DNA of 24,678 nucleotides from positions 1-24,678 of the forward strand of contig JAVBSY010000070.1 in NCBI GenBank assembly GCA_031556475.1, given 5' to 3'. Positions within the stretch are counted from its first letter, which is position 1. Each line of letters begins with the position of its first letter. The notes below the pieces were generated by a model that was not told the DNA's origin, did not search any database, and saw only the letters and a list, made by a program, of their open reading frames with translations. Below are positions 1 through 6,747 of the stretch, piece after piece. The translations under genes and the position numbers were made by a program. This DNA is from Azoarcus sp031556475 (GTDB taxonomy: Bacteria > Pseudomonadota > Gammaproteobacteria > Burkholderiales > Rhodocyclaceae).

Positions 1-413
1 TGGATTTCGACCTCGATCTGGCCAAGAGCCAGAGCAACGAAAATCCGGTGTATTACATCCAGTACGGCCATGCCCGCGTATGCTCGGTGCTTGCCCAATG
101 GGGCGGCAGCGTGGCCGATCTGGCGGCGGCCGACGCCGGCCACCTGGAAAGCGAGCGCGAACTCGCGTTGTGCGCGCGCCTTGCCGCTTTCCCCGAAGTC
201 GTGCAAAACGCCGCCGCCGACTACGCGCCGCACCAGATCGCGTTCTACCTCAAGGATCTGGCCGGCGAATTCCACGGCTGGTACAACGCCGAGCGCATGC
301 TGGTCGAGGACGAGGAATTGAAGTTCGCCCGCCTCGCCCTGGCCACCGCGATACGGCAAGTGCTTGCCAGCGGCCTTGCGCTGCTCGGCGTTTCAGCGCC
401 CGTTTCAATGTAA
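1..413 (+). CDS. argS: Arginyl-tRNA synthetase, C-terminal part (5' end outside window)
   Basis: The reading frame is open from base 3 and ends at TAA 411-413, so only about 136 C-terminal residues are present. ArgS charges tRNA-Arg in the cytoplasm. The segment starting DFDLDLAKSQSNENPVYY matches the conserved end of the class I ArgS catalytic core, where the N-P-V-Y-Y-I-Q-Y-x-H-A-R stretch is diagnostic. It is followed by the all-helical anticodon-binding domain (DALR type), with the typical run HQIAFYLKDLAGEFHGWYN and a C-terminus ending in a hydrophobic residue and Met. The next gene starts 35 bases downstream on the same strand. The argS / SPOR protein / dsbA order is common in betaproteobacteria. 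Confidence 0.95.
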   Translation, partial: DFDLDLAKSQSNENPVYYIQYGHARVCSVLAQWGGSVADLAAADAGHLESERELALCARLAAFPEVVQNAAADYAPHQIAFYLKDLAGEFHGWYNAERMLVEDEELKFARLALATAIRQVLASGLALLGVSAPVSM

Positions 414-448
414 TACCCTCCATGTAAAACCCCGGAGTCATCAAAGCT

Positions 449-1108
449 GTGAGTCGAGATCGAAAACCCCGCCGAAAATCCGCCCCTGCACCGTCCAAAA
501 GTGCTGGTGGCACGCTGATCGGCATTTTTGTCGGCCTGATGCTGGGCGCGGTGATCGCTGCCGGCGCGGCGTGGTATTTCACCCGCGCCAACCCTTTTCA
601 GCCCACGCCGGCCATGCCGCACCTTCCCACAGAAGGGCAGCCGCCCGCCGCGCTGCCCGGCAAACCGGGCGACCGCCCGGTGGTCAAGCAGGATTTCGAG
701 TTCTACAAAATCCTGCCGCAAGGCGATAACGTACCGGCGAAAACCACAACGCCGCCTGCCACGACGCCGCCCCCCGTGGCAACAGCCGGGCCCACGACGC
801 CGGTGACGCCGCCGGCAACGATTACGCCCATACCCACTCCTACACCTGAAACCGCGCAAAAGCCCACCGAGCCGATCTACCTGCAAATCGGCGCATTCGA
901 AGATCCTGCCGAGGCCGACAACCTGCGCGCGCGCCTCACGCTGGCCGGTGTCGACGCGCAGATCCAGCGTGGCCGACTGCCCGACGGCCGCACGATGAAT
1001 CGCGTGCGCGTCGGCCCGTTCACCAAGCCGGAAGACATGAGCGCGGTGCGCTCGCGTCTGGCCGAAGCCGGTTTCAACACCGTCGTGAGTCGCGCGACAA
1101 CCCCTTGA
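449..1108 (+). CDS. FtsN-like SPOR-domain cell division protein
   Basis: This is a 219-residue bitopic inner-membrane protein. A basic cytoplasmic N-terminus (residues 1-20) is followed by one membrane helix (about 22-44), a conserved short motif QDFEFYKILP (81-90), a Pro/Thr-rich linker (about 96-140) and a C-terminal SPOR domain (about 142-216) beginning IYLQIGAF. SPOR domains bind denuded septal peptidoglycan, and FtsN-type proteins activate septal synthesis. The start is GTG 449, with GGAG at 434-437 as a somewhat distant ribosome binding site. The position between argS and dsbA supports the assignment. Family membership is clear. That it is the essential FtsN and not another SPOR protein is inferred from synteny and from the FYKILP motif. 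Confidence 0.88.
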   Translation: MSRDRKPRRKSAPAPSKSAGGTLIGIFVGLMLGAVIAAGAAWYFTRANPFQPTPAMPHLPTEGQPPAALPGKPGDRPVVKQDFEFYKILPQGDNVPAKTTTPPATTPPPVATAGPTTPVTPPATITPIPTPTPETAQKPTEPIYLQIGAFEDPAEADNLRARLTLAGVDAQIQRGRLPDGRTMNRVRVGPFTKPEDMSAVRSRLAEAGFNTVVSRATTP

Positions 1109-1162
1109 AACGCAGTTCACCTATCAGTCACTTCATCGTTATTGCTCCGGGAGTCTTCAACA

Positions 1163-1795
1163 ATGAATCGTCGTACCGTCCTGCAACAGCTTGCCGTTCT
1201 TGCTTTCGCCGCCAGTCCCGCCGGCCTTGTGCTGGCCGCCGAATTGAAGGACGGGATGTACCGCACCCTGTCCGCGCCGGTGCCGGCCGAAGTCAAAGGC
1301 AAGGTCGAAGTCCTCGAATTCTTCTCCTACGGTTGCTCGCACTGCCACGATTTCGACCCCCTGGTCGAAAAATGGATGAAAACCCTGCCGGCCGACGTCA
1401 GCTTTGTCCGTGTGCCGATCACCTTCAACCGCGCGCAATGGACCACTTTCGCGCGGATCTATTACACCCTCGATGCGCTTGGCGAACTCGGCAAACAGCA
1501 CGCTGCGGTATTTACCGCGCTGCATGAGCAGCGCCAACCCCTGCAGGACGAAGGTGTGTTGTTCGAATGGATGGAAAAGCGCGGCGTAGACAAAGCCAAA
1601 TTCATCGAGGCGTGGAAATCCTTCGGCGTGCAGTCGCATGTGCAACGCTCCAACCAGCTTGCCGCCGCCTACAAGGTGGATGCCGTGCCGTTGATGGCCG
1701 TGGGTGGCAAATACCTGGCTTCAGCCAGCGCCAGCGGTGGTTTCGAGGAATTGCTGAAGACGGTCGATCAACTGATCGTCAAGAGCCGCGGCTAA
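1163..1795 (+). CDS. dsbA: Periplasmic thiol:disulfide interchange protein, DsbA type
   Basis: A 210-residue exported protein that introduces disulfides into periplasmic proteins. Residues 1-26 form a signal peptide with Arg-Arg near the start and a hydrophobic core. The thioredoxin fold carries the active-site motif C58-S-H-C61 in the context FFSYGCSHCHDF, and the cis-proline loop is at V175-P176. The helical insertion lies between them, as expected for DsbA. ATG 1163 was chosen over an upstream in-frame ATG at 1142 because it follows a GGGAG element (about 1149-1153) and starts the signal peptide cleanly. Betaproteobacterial DsbA proteins with C-S-H-C belong to the same branch as Neisseria DsbA. 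The redox partner DsbB is not in the window. Confidence 0.93.
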   Translation: MNRRTVLQQLAVLAFAASPAGLVLAAELKDGMYRTLSAPVPAEVKGKVEVLEFFSYGCSHCHDFDPLVEKWMKTLPADVSFVRVPITFNRAQWTTFARIYYTLDALGELGKQHAAVFTALHEQRQPLQDEGVLFEWMEKRGVDKAKFIEAWKSFGVQSHVQRSNQLAAAYKVDAVPLMAVGGKYLASASASGGFEELLKTVDQLIVKSRG

Positions 1796-1814
1796 GACCG
1801 TCTGCGTACAGGGC

Positions 1815-1858
1815 GCACGGTGCCTTCGGGCATCGTGCACCGACAGTAAAACGGTGCA
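1815..1858 (+). promoter_or_regulatory. Two overlapping, mutually exclusive RNA hairpins between dsbA and the SDR gene
   Basis: Bases 1815-1824 pair with 1829-1838 across a TTCG tetraloop (1825-1828). The 10-bp stem has one G-U wobble and is very stable. Bases 1836-1842 (TGCACCG) can instead pair with 1852-1858 (CGGTGCA) around a 9-base loop, and 1837-1842 can also pair with 1818-1823. The stems share bases, so they cannot form together. No T-run follows, so this is not a standard intrinsic terminator. It may be an mRNA-processing or attenuation structure, or simply a Rho-dependent 3' end of the dsbA transcript. Confidence 0.45.
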
Positions 1859-1876
1859 TGGCAAGAAGAAATACCG

Positions 1877-2668
1877 ATGAACGATACTTCTTCCCGCTTC
1901 GCCGGTGCGCGTGTCTTTCTCACCGGTGCTTCCAGCGGGCTGGGCGAGGCCTTGGCCCGCCACTACGCCACGCAAGGGGCCACGCTGGGTCTGGTCGCGC
2001 GGCGAGGTGAGCGGCTCGACGCGCTGGCCGCCGACTTGCCCGGCAAGCATTTCGCCTATGTCGCCGACGTCGGGGACTCCGCCGCGATGCAAGCGGCGGC
2101 CACGAGCTTCATCGGCGCCGTTGGCGTGCCGGATGTCGTCATCGCCAATGCCGGCGTATCGGTCGGCACGCTGACCGAATACGCCGAGGACATCGACGCC
2201 TTCGCCAAAGTCCTGCGCACCAATCTTATCGGCATGGTGGCGAGTTTCCAGCCTTTCATCGAAGCCATGCGCCACCGCGGCCGCGGCAGCCTGGCCGGCA
2301 TCGCTTCGGTCGCGGGCATACGCGGCCTGCCGGGCGCCAGTGCCTACAGCGCCTCGAAAGCCGGGGCGATCGCCTACCTGGAAAGCCTGCGCGTCGAACT
2401 GCGCCGCAGCGGCGTGCGGGTCACGACCATTGCGCCGGGTTATGTCGCCACGCCGATGACTGCGGTCAACACCTATCCGATGCCTTTCATGCTGCCGGCG
2501 GACGAAGCCGCGCGGCGCATCGCGCGCGCCATCGCTTCCGGCCGCAGCTACAGCGTGGTGCCCTGGCAGATGGCGATCGTGGCGAAGCTGCTACGCATGA
2601 TGCCCAATACCGTGTTCGATGCGCTGTTTGCCCGCGCCGGCCGCAAGACGCGCGGTCTGCCGCTATAG
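1877..2668 (+). CDS. Short-chain dehydrogenase/reductase (SDR) family oxidoreductase
   Basis: A 263-residue classical SDR using NAD(P)(H). The Rossmann dinucleotide-binding motif TGASSGLG is at residues 16-23, the NAG motif at 91-93, and the catalytic triad is S144, Y157 and K161 (YSASK). The substrate cannot be read from the sequence. Proteins of this kind are often annotated as short-chain oxidoreductases next to dsbA in Rhodocyclales. The C-terminal 30 residues contain a hydrophobic, basic segment (MAIVAKLLRMM and then GRKTR), which suggests peripheral membrane contact and possibly a lipid-like substrate. ATG 1877 is preceded by a purine-rich AAGAAGAAA. The gene is separated from dsbA by 81 bases that hold the paired hairpins. 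Confidence 0.88.
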   Translation: MNDTSSRFAGARVFLTGASSGLGEALARHYATQGATLGLVARRGERLDALAADLPGKHFAYVADVGDSAAMQAAATSFIGAVGVPDVVIANAGVSVGTLTEYAEDIDAFAKVLRTNLIGMVASFQPFIEAMRHRGRGSLAGIASVAGIRGLPGASAYSASKAGAIAYLESLRVELRRSGVRVTTIAPGYVATPMTAVNTYPMPFMLPADEAARRIARAIASGRSYSVVPWQMAIVAKLLRMMPNTVFDALFARAGRKTRGLPL

Positions 2669-2816
2669 CGCAGCGAATGCCTGGGGCAGGGCGCATGGCG
2701 GCACGTACGCATGCAAGTGATGCGCGCATGTTGGCGTTTGCCCGTCCGTGTCGTGCGCACGAGGTTTTCCGTGGCAAGTCGTTTTATCATTCCAGCAAAT
2801 AATGCGGAGAGTAAGC

Positions 2817-3284
2817 ATGAATGCAGCAGCCAACGACCCATCGGAACCACTGGAAACACCGGCACCGCCCAGCGCGCCGGAACCGGTGGATACGCTGGAG
2901 CGGCGCAGGTGCCAGCGTTTCATCGCCTTGCGGCGCGGCCAACCGTGTTTCTGGGTCATGTTCGGCGAGCAACGCTGCGGTTTGCTCGATTTGTCGCTGA
3001 AAGGCTTCTCCATTCCCGCCGCCCTGGCCTTGCCGATCGGGGAAAACTTCGATTTCGCCCTGGTGCGTGACGGCGTGCCGGATGAAATTCGTGGCCAGGC
3101 CAAGGTGGTCAACAACGTTCCCACGTCCGACGGCGGTCTCGCGGGCTGCGAATTTGCGGTGCTCACGGAGGCGGATCAGGCCCGCCTGCAGGAGTGGCTC
3201 GTCACCCACGTCATCGTCAGCGCCACGGTACGCATTACCGAGCGCGACGCGCTGCAGATCGTGCTCGGCCGCTCGCTCGTGTAA
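2817..3284 (+). CDS. PilZ-domain protein, predicted c-di-GMP receptor
   Basis: A 155-residue cytoplasmic protein. A disordered Pro-rich N-terminus (1-26) leads into a PilZ domain at about 28-130. The c-di-GMP-binding RxxxR motif is seen in RRRCQR (R30 and R34), and the second motif D-x-S-x-x-G is D58-L-S-L-K-G63, so both ligand-binding elements are intact. The spacing and beta-rich pattern (CGLLDLSLKGFSI) fit the family well. ATG 2817 follows GCGGAGAG with about 6 bases of spacing. The gene stands alone between the SDR and ubiU. The output partner is unknown. Two other gene products in this window belong to c-di-GMP or cell-surface biology (the HD-GYP protein and the polysaccharide synthase). 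Confidence 0.85.
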   Translation: MNAAANDPSEPLETPAPPSAPEPVDTLERRRCQRFIALRRGQPCFWVMFGEQRCGLLDLSLKGFSIPAALALPIGENFDFALVRDGVPDEIRGQAKVVNNVPTSDGGLAGCEFAVLTEADQARLQEWLVTHVIVSATVRITERDALQIVLGRSLV

Positions 3285-3340
3285 AAAACGAAGCGGTGCC
3301 GCGCAGCGTTCCGTGTCGCACAGCACTCCCGATGGGCATC

Positions 3341-3352
3341 CCGTTCGAACGG
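3341..3352. promoter_or_regulatory. Perfect 12-bp palindrome upstream of ubiU
   Basis: CCGTTCGAACGG is a perfect dyad located 15 bases before the FNR-type box. It could be a second operator or part of the end of the PilZ transcript. No T-run follows. Only the symmetry is seen, and its function is unassigned. Confidence 0.3.
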
Positions 3353-3366
3353 AAAATCCACTTCCG

Positions 3367-3380
3367 TTGATCGGAGTCAA
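3367..3380 (+). promoter_or_regulatory. FNR/ANR-type binding site upstream of ubiUVT
   Basis: TTGATCGGAGTCAA matches the FNR consensus TTGAT-N4-ATCAA at 9 of 10 specified bases. Its centre (between 3373 and 3374) lies about 67 bases before the ubiU ATG. A TACAGT hexamer at 3403-3408 fits a -10 element for a class II promoter with the FNR dimer near -41.5, which would put the start of transcription near 3415. A TTATAC at 3408-3413 is an alternative -10. In E. coli, ubiU and ubiV are known to be under Fnr control, so both the site and its position make biological sense. Confidence 0.65.
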
Positions 3381-3440
3381 TGCACTCGGCGCACAGGGCC
3401 GCTACAGTTATACGATTGTGCTCAACCCCCGTGCCGCGCC

Positions 3441-4466
3441 ATGACTGCTTCCCAGCAATCCAATCAGCGTATCGAACTCGTCTGTCCCGCCGGCTCCCTG
3501 CCGGCGCTCAAGGCCGCCGTCGATTGTGGCGCGGACTGCGTCTATCTCGGCTTCAAGGATGCGACCAATGCGCGCAACTTCACCGGCCTCAACTTCGAGC
3601 CGGCGCAGATGCGCGAAGGCATCGCCTACGCCCATGCGCGCAAGCGGCGGGTACTGCTGGCGCTCAACACCTACCCGCAAACCGGCAACTGGGCGGGTTG
3701 GACGGCGGCCGTCGACCGCGCGGCGGAATTCGGTATCGACGCGCTGATCCTGGCCGATCCGGGCCTCATGGCCTACGCGGCCAAGACCCACCCGCAACTG
3801 CGCCTGCACCTCTCGGTGCAAGGCTCCGCCACCAGCTACGAGGCGATCAATTTCTACGCCGAACGCTTCGGCATCCAGCGCGCCGTGCTGCCGCGCGTGC
3901 TGTCGCTGGCGCAGGTGGAGCAGGTGATAGGCAGCACCGCGGTGGAAATCGAGATATTCGGCTTTGGTGGCCTGTGCGTCATGGTCGAAGGGCGCTGCGC
4001 GCTTTCGGCCTATGCCACCGGCGAATCGCCCAACTGCAACGGCGCCTGCTCGCCGGGTAAATACGTGCGCTGGGAACAGACGCCGGCCGGCATGGAAACG
4101 CGGCTCAACGGCATCCTCATCGACCGCTTCGGCGCGGACGAACGCGCCGGCTACCCGACCCTGTGCAAAGGGCGCTTCGAGGTCAACGAGGAAACCTACT
4201 ACGCCATCGAAGAGCCAACCAGCCTCAACACACTCGAAATGCTGCCGGAACTGGCCCGCATCGGTGTGCGCGCGATCAAGATCGAAGGCCGCCAGCGCAG
4301 TCCCGCCTACGTCACGCAGGTCACCAAGGTATGGCGCGCCGCGCTCGACAGCGTGCACGCGGACCCCGCCCGGTTCCAGGTATTGCCGGCGTGGATGGCC
4401 GAACTGAACAAAGTCTCCGAAGGCCAGAGCCACACGCTCGGCGCCTACTACCGTCCGTGGAAGTGA
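3441..4466 (+). CDS. ubiU: O2-independent ubiquinone hydroxylation protein UbiU (U32 family)
   Basis: A 341-residue protein of the U32 peptidase-like family. With UbiV it forms a heterodimer that hydroxylates ubiquinone precursors without oxygen, using prephenate as the hydroxyl donor in the known E. coli pathway. The four [4Fe-4S] ligands are present at C179, C186, C203 and C242. Their spacing (7, 17 and 39 residues) is the same as that of the E. coli ligands C169, C176, C193 and C232. The segment FGFGGLCVMVEGRCALS and the later SPNCNGACSPGKY are typical of UbiU and not of the tRNA or rRNA hydroxylases TrhP and RlhA. The ribosome binding site before ATG 3441 is weak. ubiV starts 8 bases after the stop. 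The FNR-type box at 3367-3380 suggests induction under low oxygen. Confidence 0.94.
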   Translation: MTASQQSNQRIELVCPAGSLPALKAAVDCGADCVYLGFKDATNARNFTGLNFEPAQMREGIAYAHARKRRVLLALNTYPQTGNWAGWTAAVDRAAEFGIDALILADPGLMAYAAKTHPQLRLHLSVQGSATSYEAINFYAERFGIQRAVLPRVLSLAQVEQVIGSTAVEIEIFGFGGLCVMVEGRCALSAYATGESPNCNGACSPGKYVRWEQTPAGMETRLNGILIDRFGADERAGYPTLCKGRFEVNEETYYAIEEPTSLNTLEMLPELARIGVRAIKIEGRQRSPAYVTQVTKVWRAALDSVHADPARFQVLPAWMAELNKVSEGQSHTLGAYYRPWK

Positions 4467-4474
4467 ATCCGCCC

Positions 4475-5371
4475 ATGAAGCTTTCCGTTGGCCCCATGCT
4501 CTACTACTGGTCGCGCCAGAGCACGCTCGACTTCTATGCCGAAATCGCCGCCAGCGCCGCCGACATCGTTCACCTGGGCGAAACCGTCTGCTCGCGCCGC
4601 CACGAACTGCGTCTGGAAGACTGGCTCGAGGTCGCCGATACGATGGCCGCTACGGGGAAAGAAGTCGTACTGTCCAGCCAGAGCCTGATCGAATCCGAAT
4701 CCGACCTCAAAACGCTGCGCCGTATCGTCGACCAGACCCAATACCGCGTCGAAGCCAACGACATGGCCGCGGTGCGCCTGCTGGCCGAAGCCGGCCGCCG
4801 CGACTGGATCGCCGGGCCCACGCTCAACATCTTCAACCCCCACACCCTCGGCCTGATGGTCGAAGCCGGCGCCACGCGCTGGGTCGTGCCGCCCGAAATG
4901 TCCGGCGCCGTGCTCCAGGAACTGCGCGCCGCGCTGCCGGCGCCGCTCGAAACCGAGGTTTTCGCCTACGGCCGGCTGCCGCTCGCACACTCCGCGCGCT
5001 GCTTCACCGCGCGCCACTACAACCTGCAAAAAGACACCTGTGAATTCCGCTGCCTCGGCCTTGCCGACGGCCTGATGCTGCGCACGCGCGAAGGCCAACC
5101 CTTCCTCACCCTGAACGGCGTGCAAACCCAGTCGGCGCGCGTACATAACCTGCTCGGCGATCTCCCCGCGCTGCGCTCCAACGCCGAAGTGCTGCGGATC
5201 AGCCCCCAGGGCGCGCATACCCGCGAGATCATCGATCTCTTCCGCGCCGCGCTCGACGGCACCAGCACCCCCGCCGAAACCCTTGCCGCCAGCAGAAATC
5301 TGATGCCCGAAGAGCCCTGCAACGGCTTCTGGCATGGCCGCGCGGGGGTCGAACAATTTGTTGCCGCCTGA
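4475..5371 (+). CDS. ubiV: O2-independent ubiquinone hydroxylation protein UbiV (U32 family)
   Basis: A 298-residue partner of UbiU. The [4Fe-4S] cluster ligands are C39, C176, C189 and C193. The last three have the same 13- and 4-residue spacing as the E. coli ligands C180, C193 and C197, and C39 is at the identical position. The N-terminus MKLSVGPMLYYW and the motif VHLGETVCSRR are characteristic, as is the central GPTLNIFN. UbiV lacks the prephenate-binding and peptidase residues of other U32 members and works only in complex. ATG 4475 lies 8 bases after the ubiU stop, so the two are co-transcribed and probably translationally coupled. Nothing in the protein looks damaged. Confidence 0.94.
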   Translation: MKLSVGPMLYYWSRQSTLDFYAEIAASAADIVHLGETVCSRRHELRLEDWLEVADTMAATGKEVVLSSQSLIESESDLKTLRRIVDQTQYRVEANDMAAVRLLAEAGRRDWIAGPTLNIFNPHTLGLMVEAGATRWVVPPEMSGAVLQELRAALPAPLETEVFAYGRLPLAHSARCFTARHYNLQKDTCEFRCLGLADGLMLRTREGQPFLTLNGVQTQSARVHNLLGDLPALRSNAEVLRISPQGAHTREIIDLFRAALDGTSTPAETLAASRNLMPEEPCNGFWHGRAGVEQFVAA

Positions 5372-5386
5372 TAGGCTTCCCTTTTT

Positions 5387-5426
5387 CGACGCCCCGACGC
5401 TCCGACGTTCCGGCGCCCCAACGTTC
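5387..5426. repeat. Degenerate octamer tandem array (5 units) between ubiV and ubiT
   Basis: Five consecutive 8-base units occur: CGACGCCC, CGACGCTC, CGACGTTC, CGGCGCCC and CAACGTTC. They fit a CRACGYYC-like consensus, apart from the second base of the fourth unit's core. The array fills about half of the 80-base gap between ubiV and ubiT. Its origin may be slippage, and copy number may vary between strains. No protein or RNA structure is evident. Confidence 0.6.
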
Positions 5427-5451
5427 CAGCCATAGACGGACTCGCACGATC

Positions 5452-5973
5452 ATGAACCCACCCGCCTTCCCGTCCATCGCCCCGCTTGCCGAACTGCTGC
5501 CGGGCAGCCTGCGCCAGCGCATCGCCCGTCGTGCCGCCACGTTGCGCATACCCGCCTTCACCGTGCCCGCGCCGCTTGCGCGCGTGCTCGCGCGGCTGCC
5601 GCAGCAACCGCCCACGCTTGCCCTCACCACCGCGCTCAACCTCGCCCTTGGCCGCATCCTGCCGCGCGACCAGCTCGAACCGCTCACCGGCCGGCACCTG
5701 CGCATCTGCGTGACCGATGCCGGCATCACGCTTGACTTCGGCCTCACGGCAAACGGCTTCCGCCAGGTTTCGCGGGCGACCAAGCCGGACCTCATCCTGT
5801 CCGCCACCACGCGCGACTACATCGCCCTGGCCCTGCGCGAAGAAGACGCTGACACCCTGTTCTTCAGCCGCCGCCTGTTGATGGAGGGCGACACCGAGCT
5901 TGGCCTGCTGGTCAAGAACACCCTCGACGCCGTCGACTGGGACGCGCCGTGGCGCGGCCGCGATTCGCACTGA
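5452..5973 (+). CDS. ubiT: Ubiquinone biosynthesis accessory factor UbiT (SCP2 domain)
   Basis: A 173-residue SCP2-fold lipid-binding protein, the third partner of the O2-independent ubiquinone pathway. It is thought to bind polyprenylated intermediates and present them to the Ubi enzymes, as UbiJ does aerobically. The SCP2 domain spans about residues 45-165. The diagnostic C-terminal run FFSRRLLMEGDTELGLLVKN is present, with the family's EGDTELG core. An Arg/Pro-rich amphipathic N-terminus could contact the membrane. ATG 5452 lies 80 bases after ubiV on the same strand. The gap carries the octamer array, so co-transcription is likely but coupling is not. A bulged hairpin (about 5998-6021) lies just downstream, without a T-run. 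Confidence 0.92.
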   Translation: MNPPAFPSIAPLAELLPGSLRQRIARRAATLRIPAFTVPAPLARVLARLPQQPPTLALTTALNLALGRILPRDQLEPLTGRHLRICVTDAGITLDFGLTANGFRQVSRATKPDLILSATTRDYIALALREEDADTLFFSRRLLMEGDTELGLLVKNTLDAVDWDAPWRGRDSH

Positions 5974-6050
5974 GCAATCCTGTTCTTTAGCGGACAAGCG
6001 CACGCCGGTTTGCGTGAGCGCGGCCCACCCGTATTCCCAGGCGAACCCCG

Positions 6051-6473
6051 ATGAAAAAATGCCTCGCGTTCGCCTTGCTCGGGCTACCGCTATGCGCCAG
6101 CGCCCAAAGTTTCTGCACGCGCGACGCCGCCATCGACCCCGAATTTCCCGCCGGGCTGCGCGGCGCCTACAGCATCGTCGGCAAAGACCCCGCCGGCAAC
6201 AGCTACGCCGGCATGCTCACCCTCCGCTACCGCGAACACACCTACGCGCTGACGCGCACCGTCAACGGCACCGCCATCCATGGCGACGCCTGGATCGAAC
6301 GCTGTGGCCCGGACAAAATCACCACCCTTGTAGCCCGCTACTACGGCAAACCGGCAACCGAGCTTTATTGCGCGCTCGGCATGGATGGCGATAACTACTA
6401 CCGCATCACCTGCAGAACGCGGCACACCGGCGGCACGAAAAATGGCCTGGAGGCGTGGTTTCAAGGGCAGTGA
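6051..6473 (+). CDS. Small secreted protein of unknown function
   Basis: A 140-residue protein with a clear signal peptide (basic KK, hydrophobic core, likely cleavage after residue 18 or 19 in LCASAQ). The mature part has four cysteines (in FCTRD, ERCGPD, LYCALG and ITCRT), which probably form disulfides, consistent with export to the periplasm or outside. The core pattern GAYSIVGKDPAGNSYAGML followed by alternating strands resembles small beta-meander or lipocalin-like folds, where a G-x-Y-x-V-x-G-x-x-x-x-G-x-x-Y-x-G signature recurs. That resemblance is my inference. I do not recognise a named family. It has its own start after a weak ribosome binding site, 77 bases downstream of ubiT, and may or may not belong to that operon. 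Confidence 0.75.
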   Translation: MKKCLAFALLGLPLCASAQSFCTRDAAIDPEFPAGLRGAYSIVGKDPAGNSYAGMLTLRYREHTYALTRTVNGTAIHGDAWIERCGPDKITTLVARYYGKPATELYCALGMDGDNYYRITCRTRHTGGTKNGLEAWFQGQ

Positions 6474-6747
6474 AGGGGGCCGTAACCTGTGCTTATGCGG
6501 CAGCGCGCACCCGATCTTGCTCCGGTTTGCCGTAGAACATCCATTCAAGCAATCAGGGAATGTCTGAATAAAAGGCGAAATAAATAATATTCATTTTTAA
6601 TCAATTGCTTAAAGTTATTTTTTGTTGAAACCCAGGGCTGTCAGGATATTCCCTATGTGTGCATTTTTTAACGAATGGCGGACGATTCCACGCATAAGAT
6701 TCGCCCACCCAATCACCCCGCACGCGCCCCGGAACGGAGATTTCAAA
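6474..6747. other. AT-rich intergenic region upstream of the PEP-CTERM gene
   Basis: This 274-base gap contains the most AT-rich stretch of the window (about 6560-6640, with runs such as AAATAAATAATATTC and TTATTTTTTGTTG). It contrasts strongly with the surrounding high-GC coding sequence. It probably holds the promoter of the PEP-CTERM gene, but I could not fix a convincing -35/-10 pair. Several hexamers close to TATAAT are present. Confidence 0.5.

Noticed and set aside
6675..6700. A TGGC-containing stretch considered as a sigma-54 (-24/-12) promoter for the PEP-CTERM gene
   Set aside because: The -24 half is only partly matched, and no TTGC-type -12 element occurs at the right distance.
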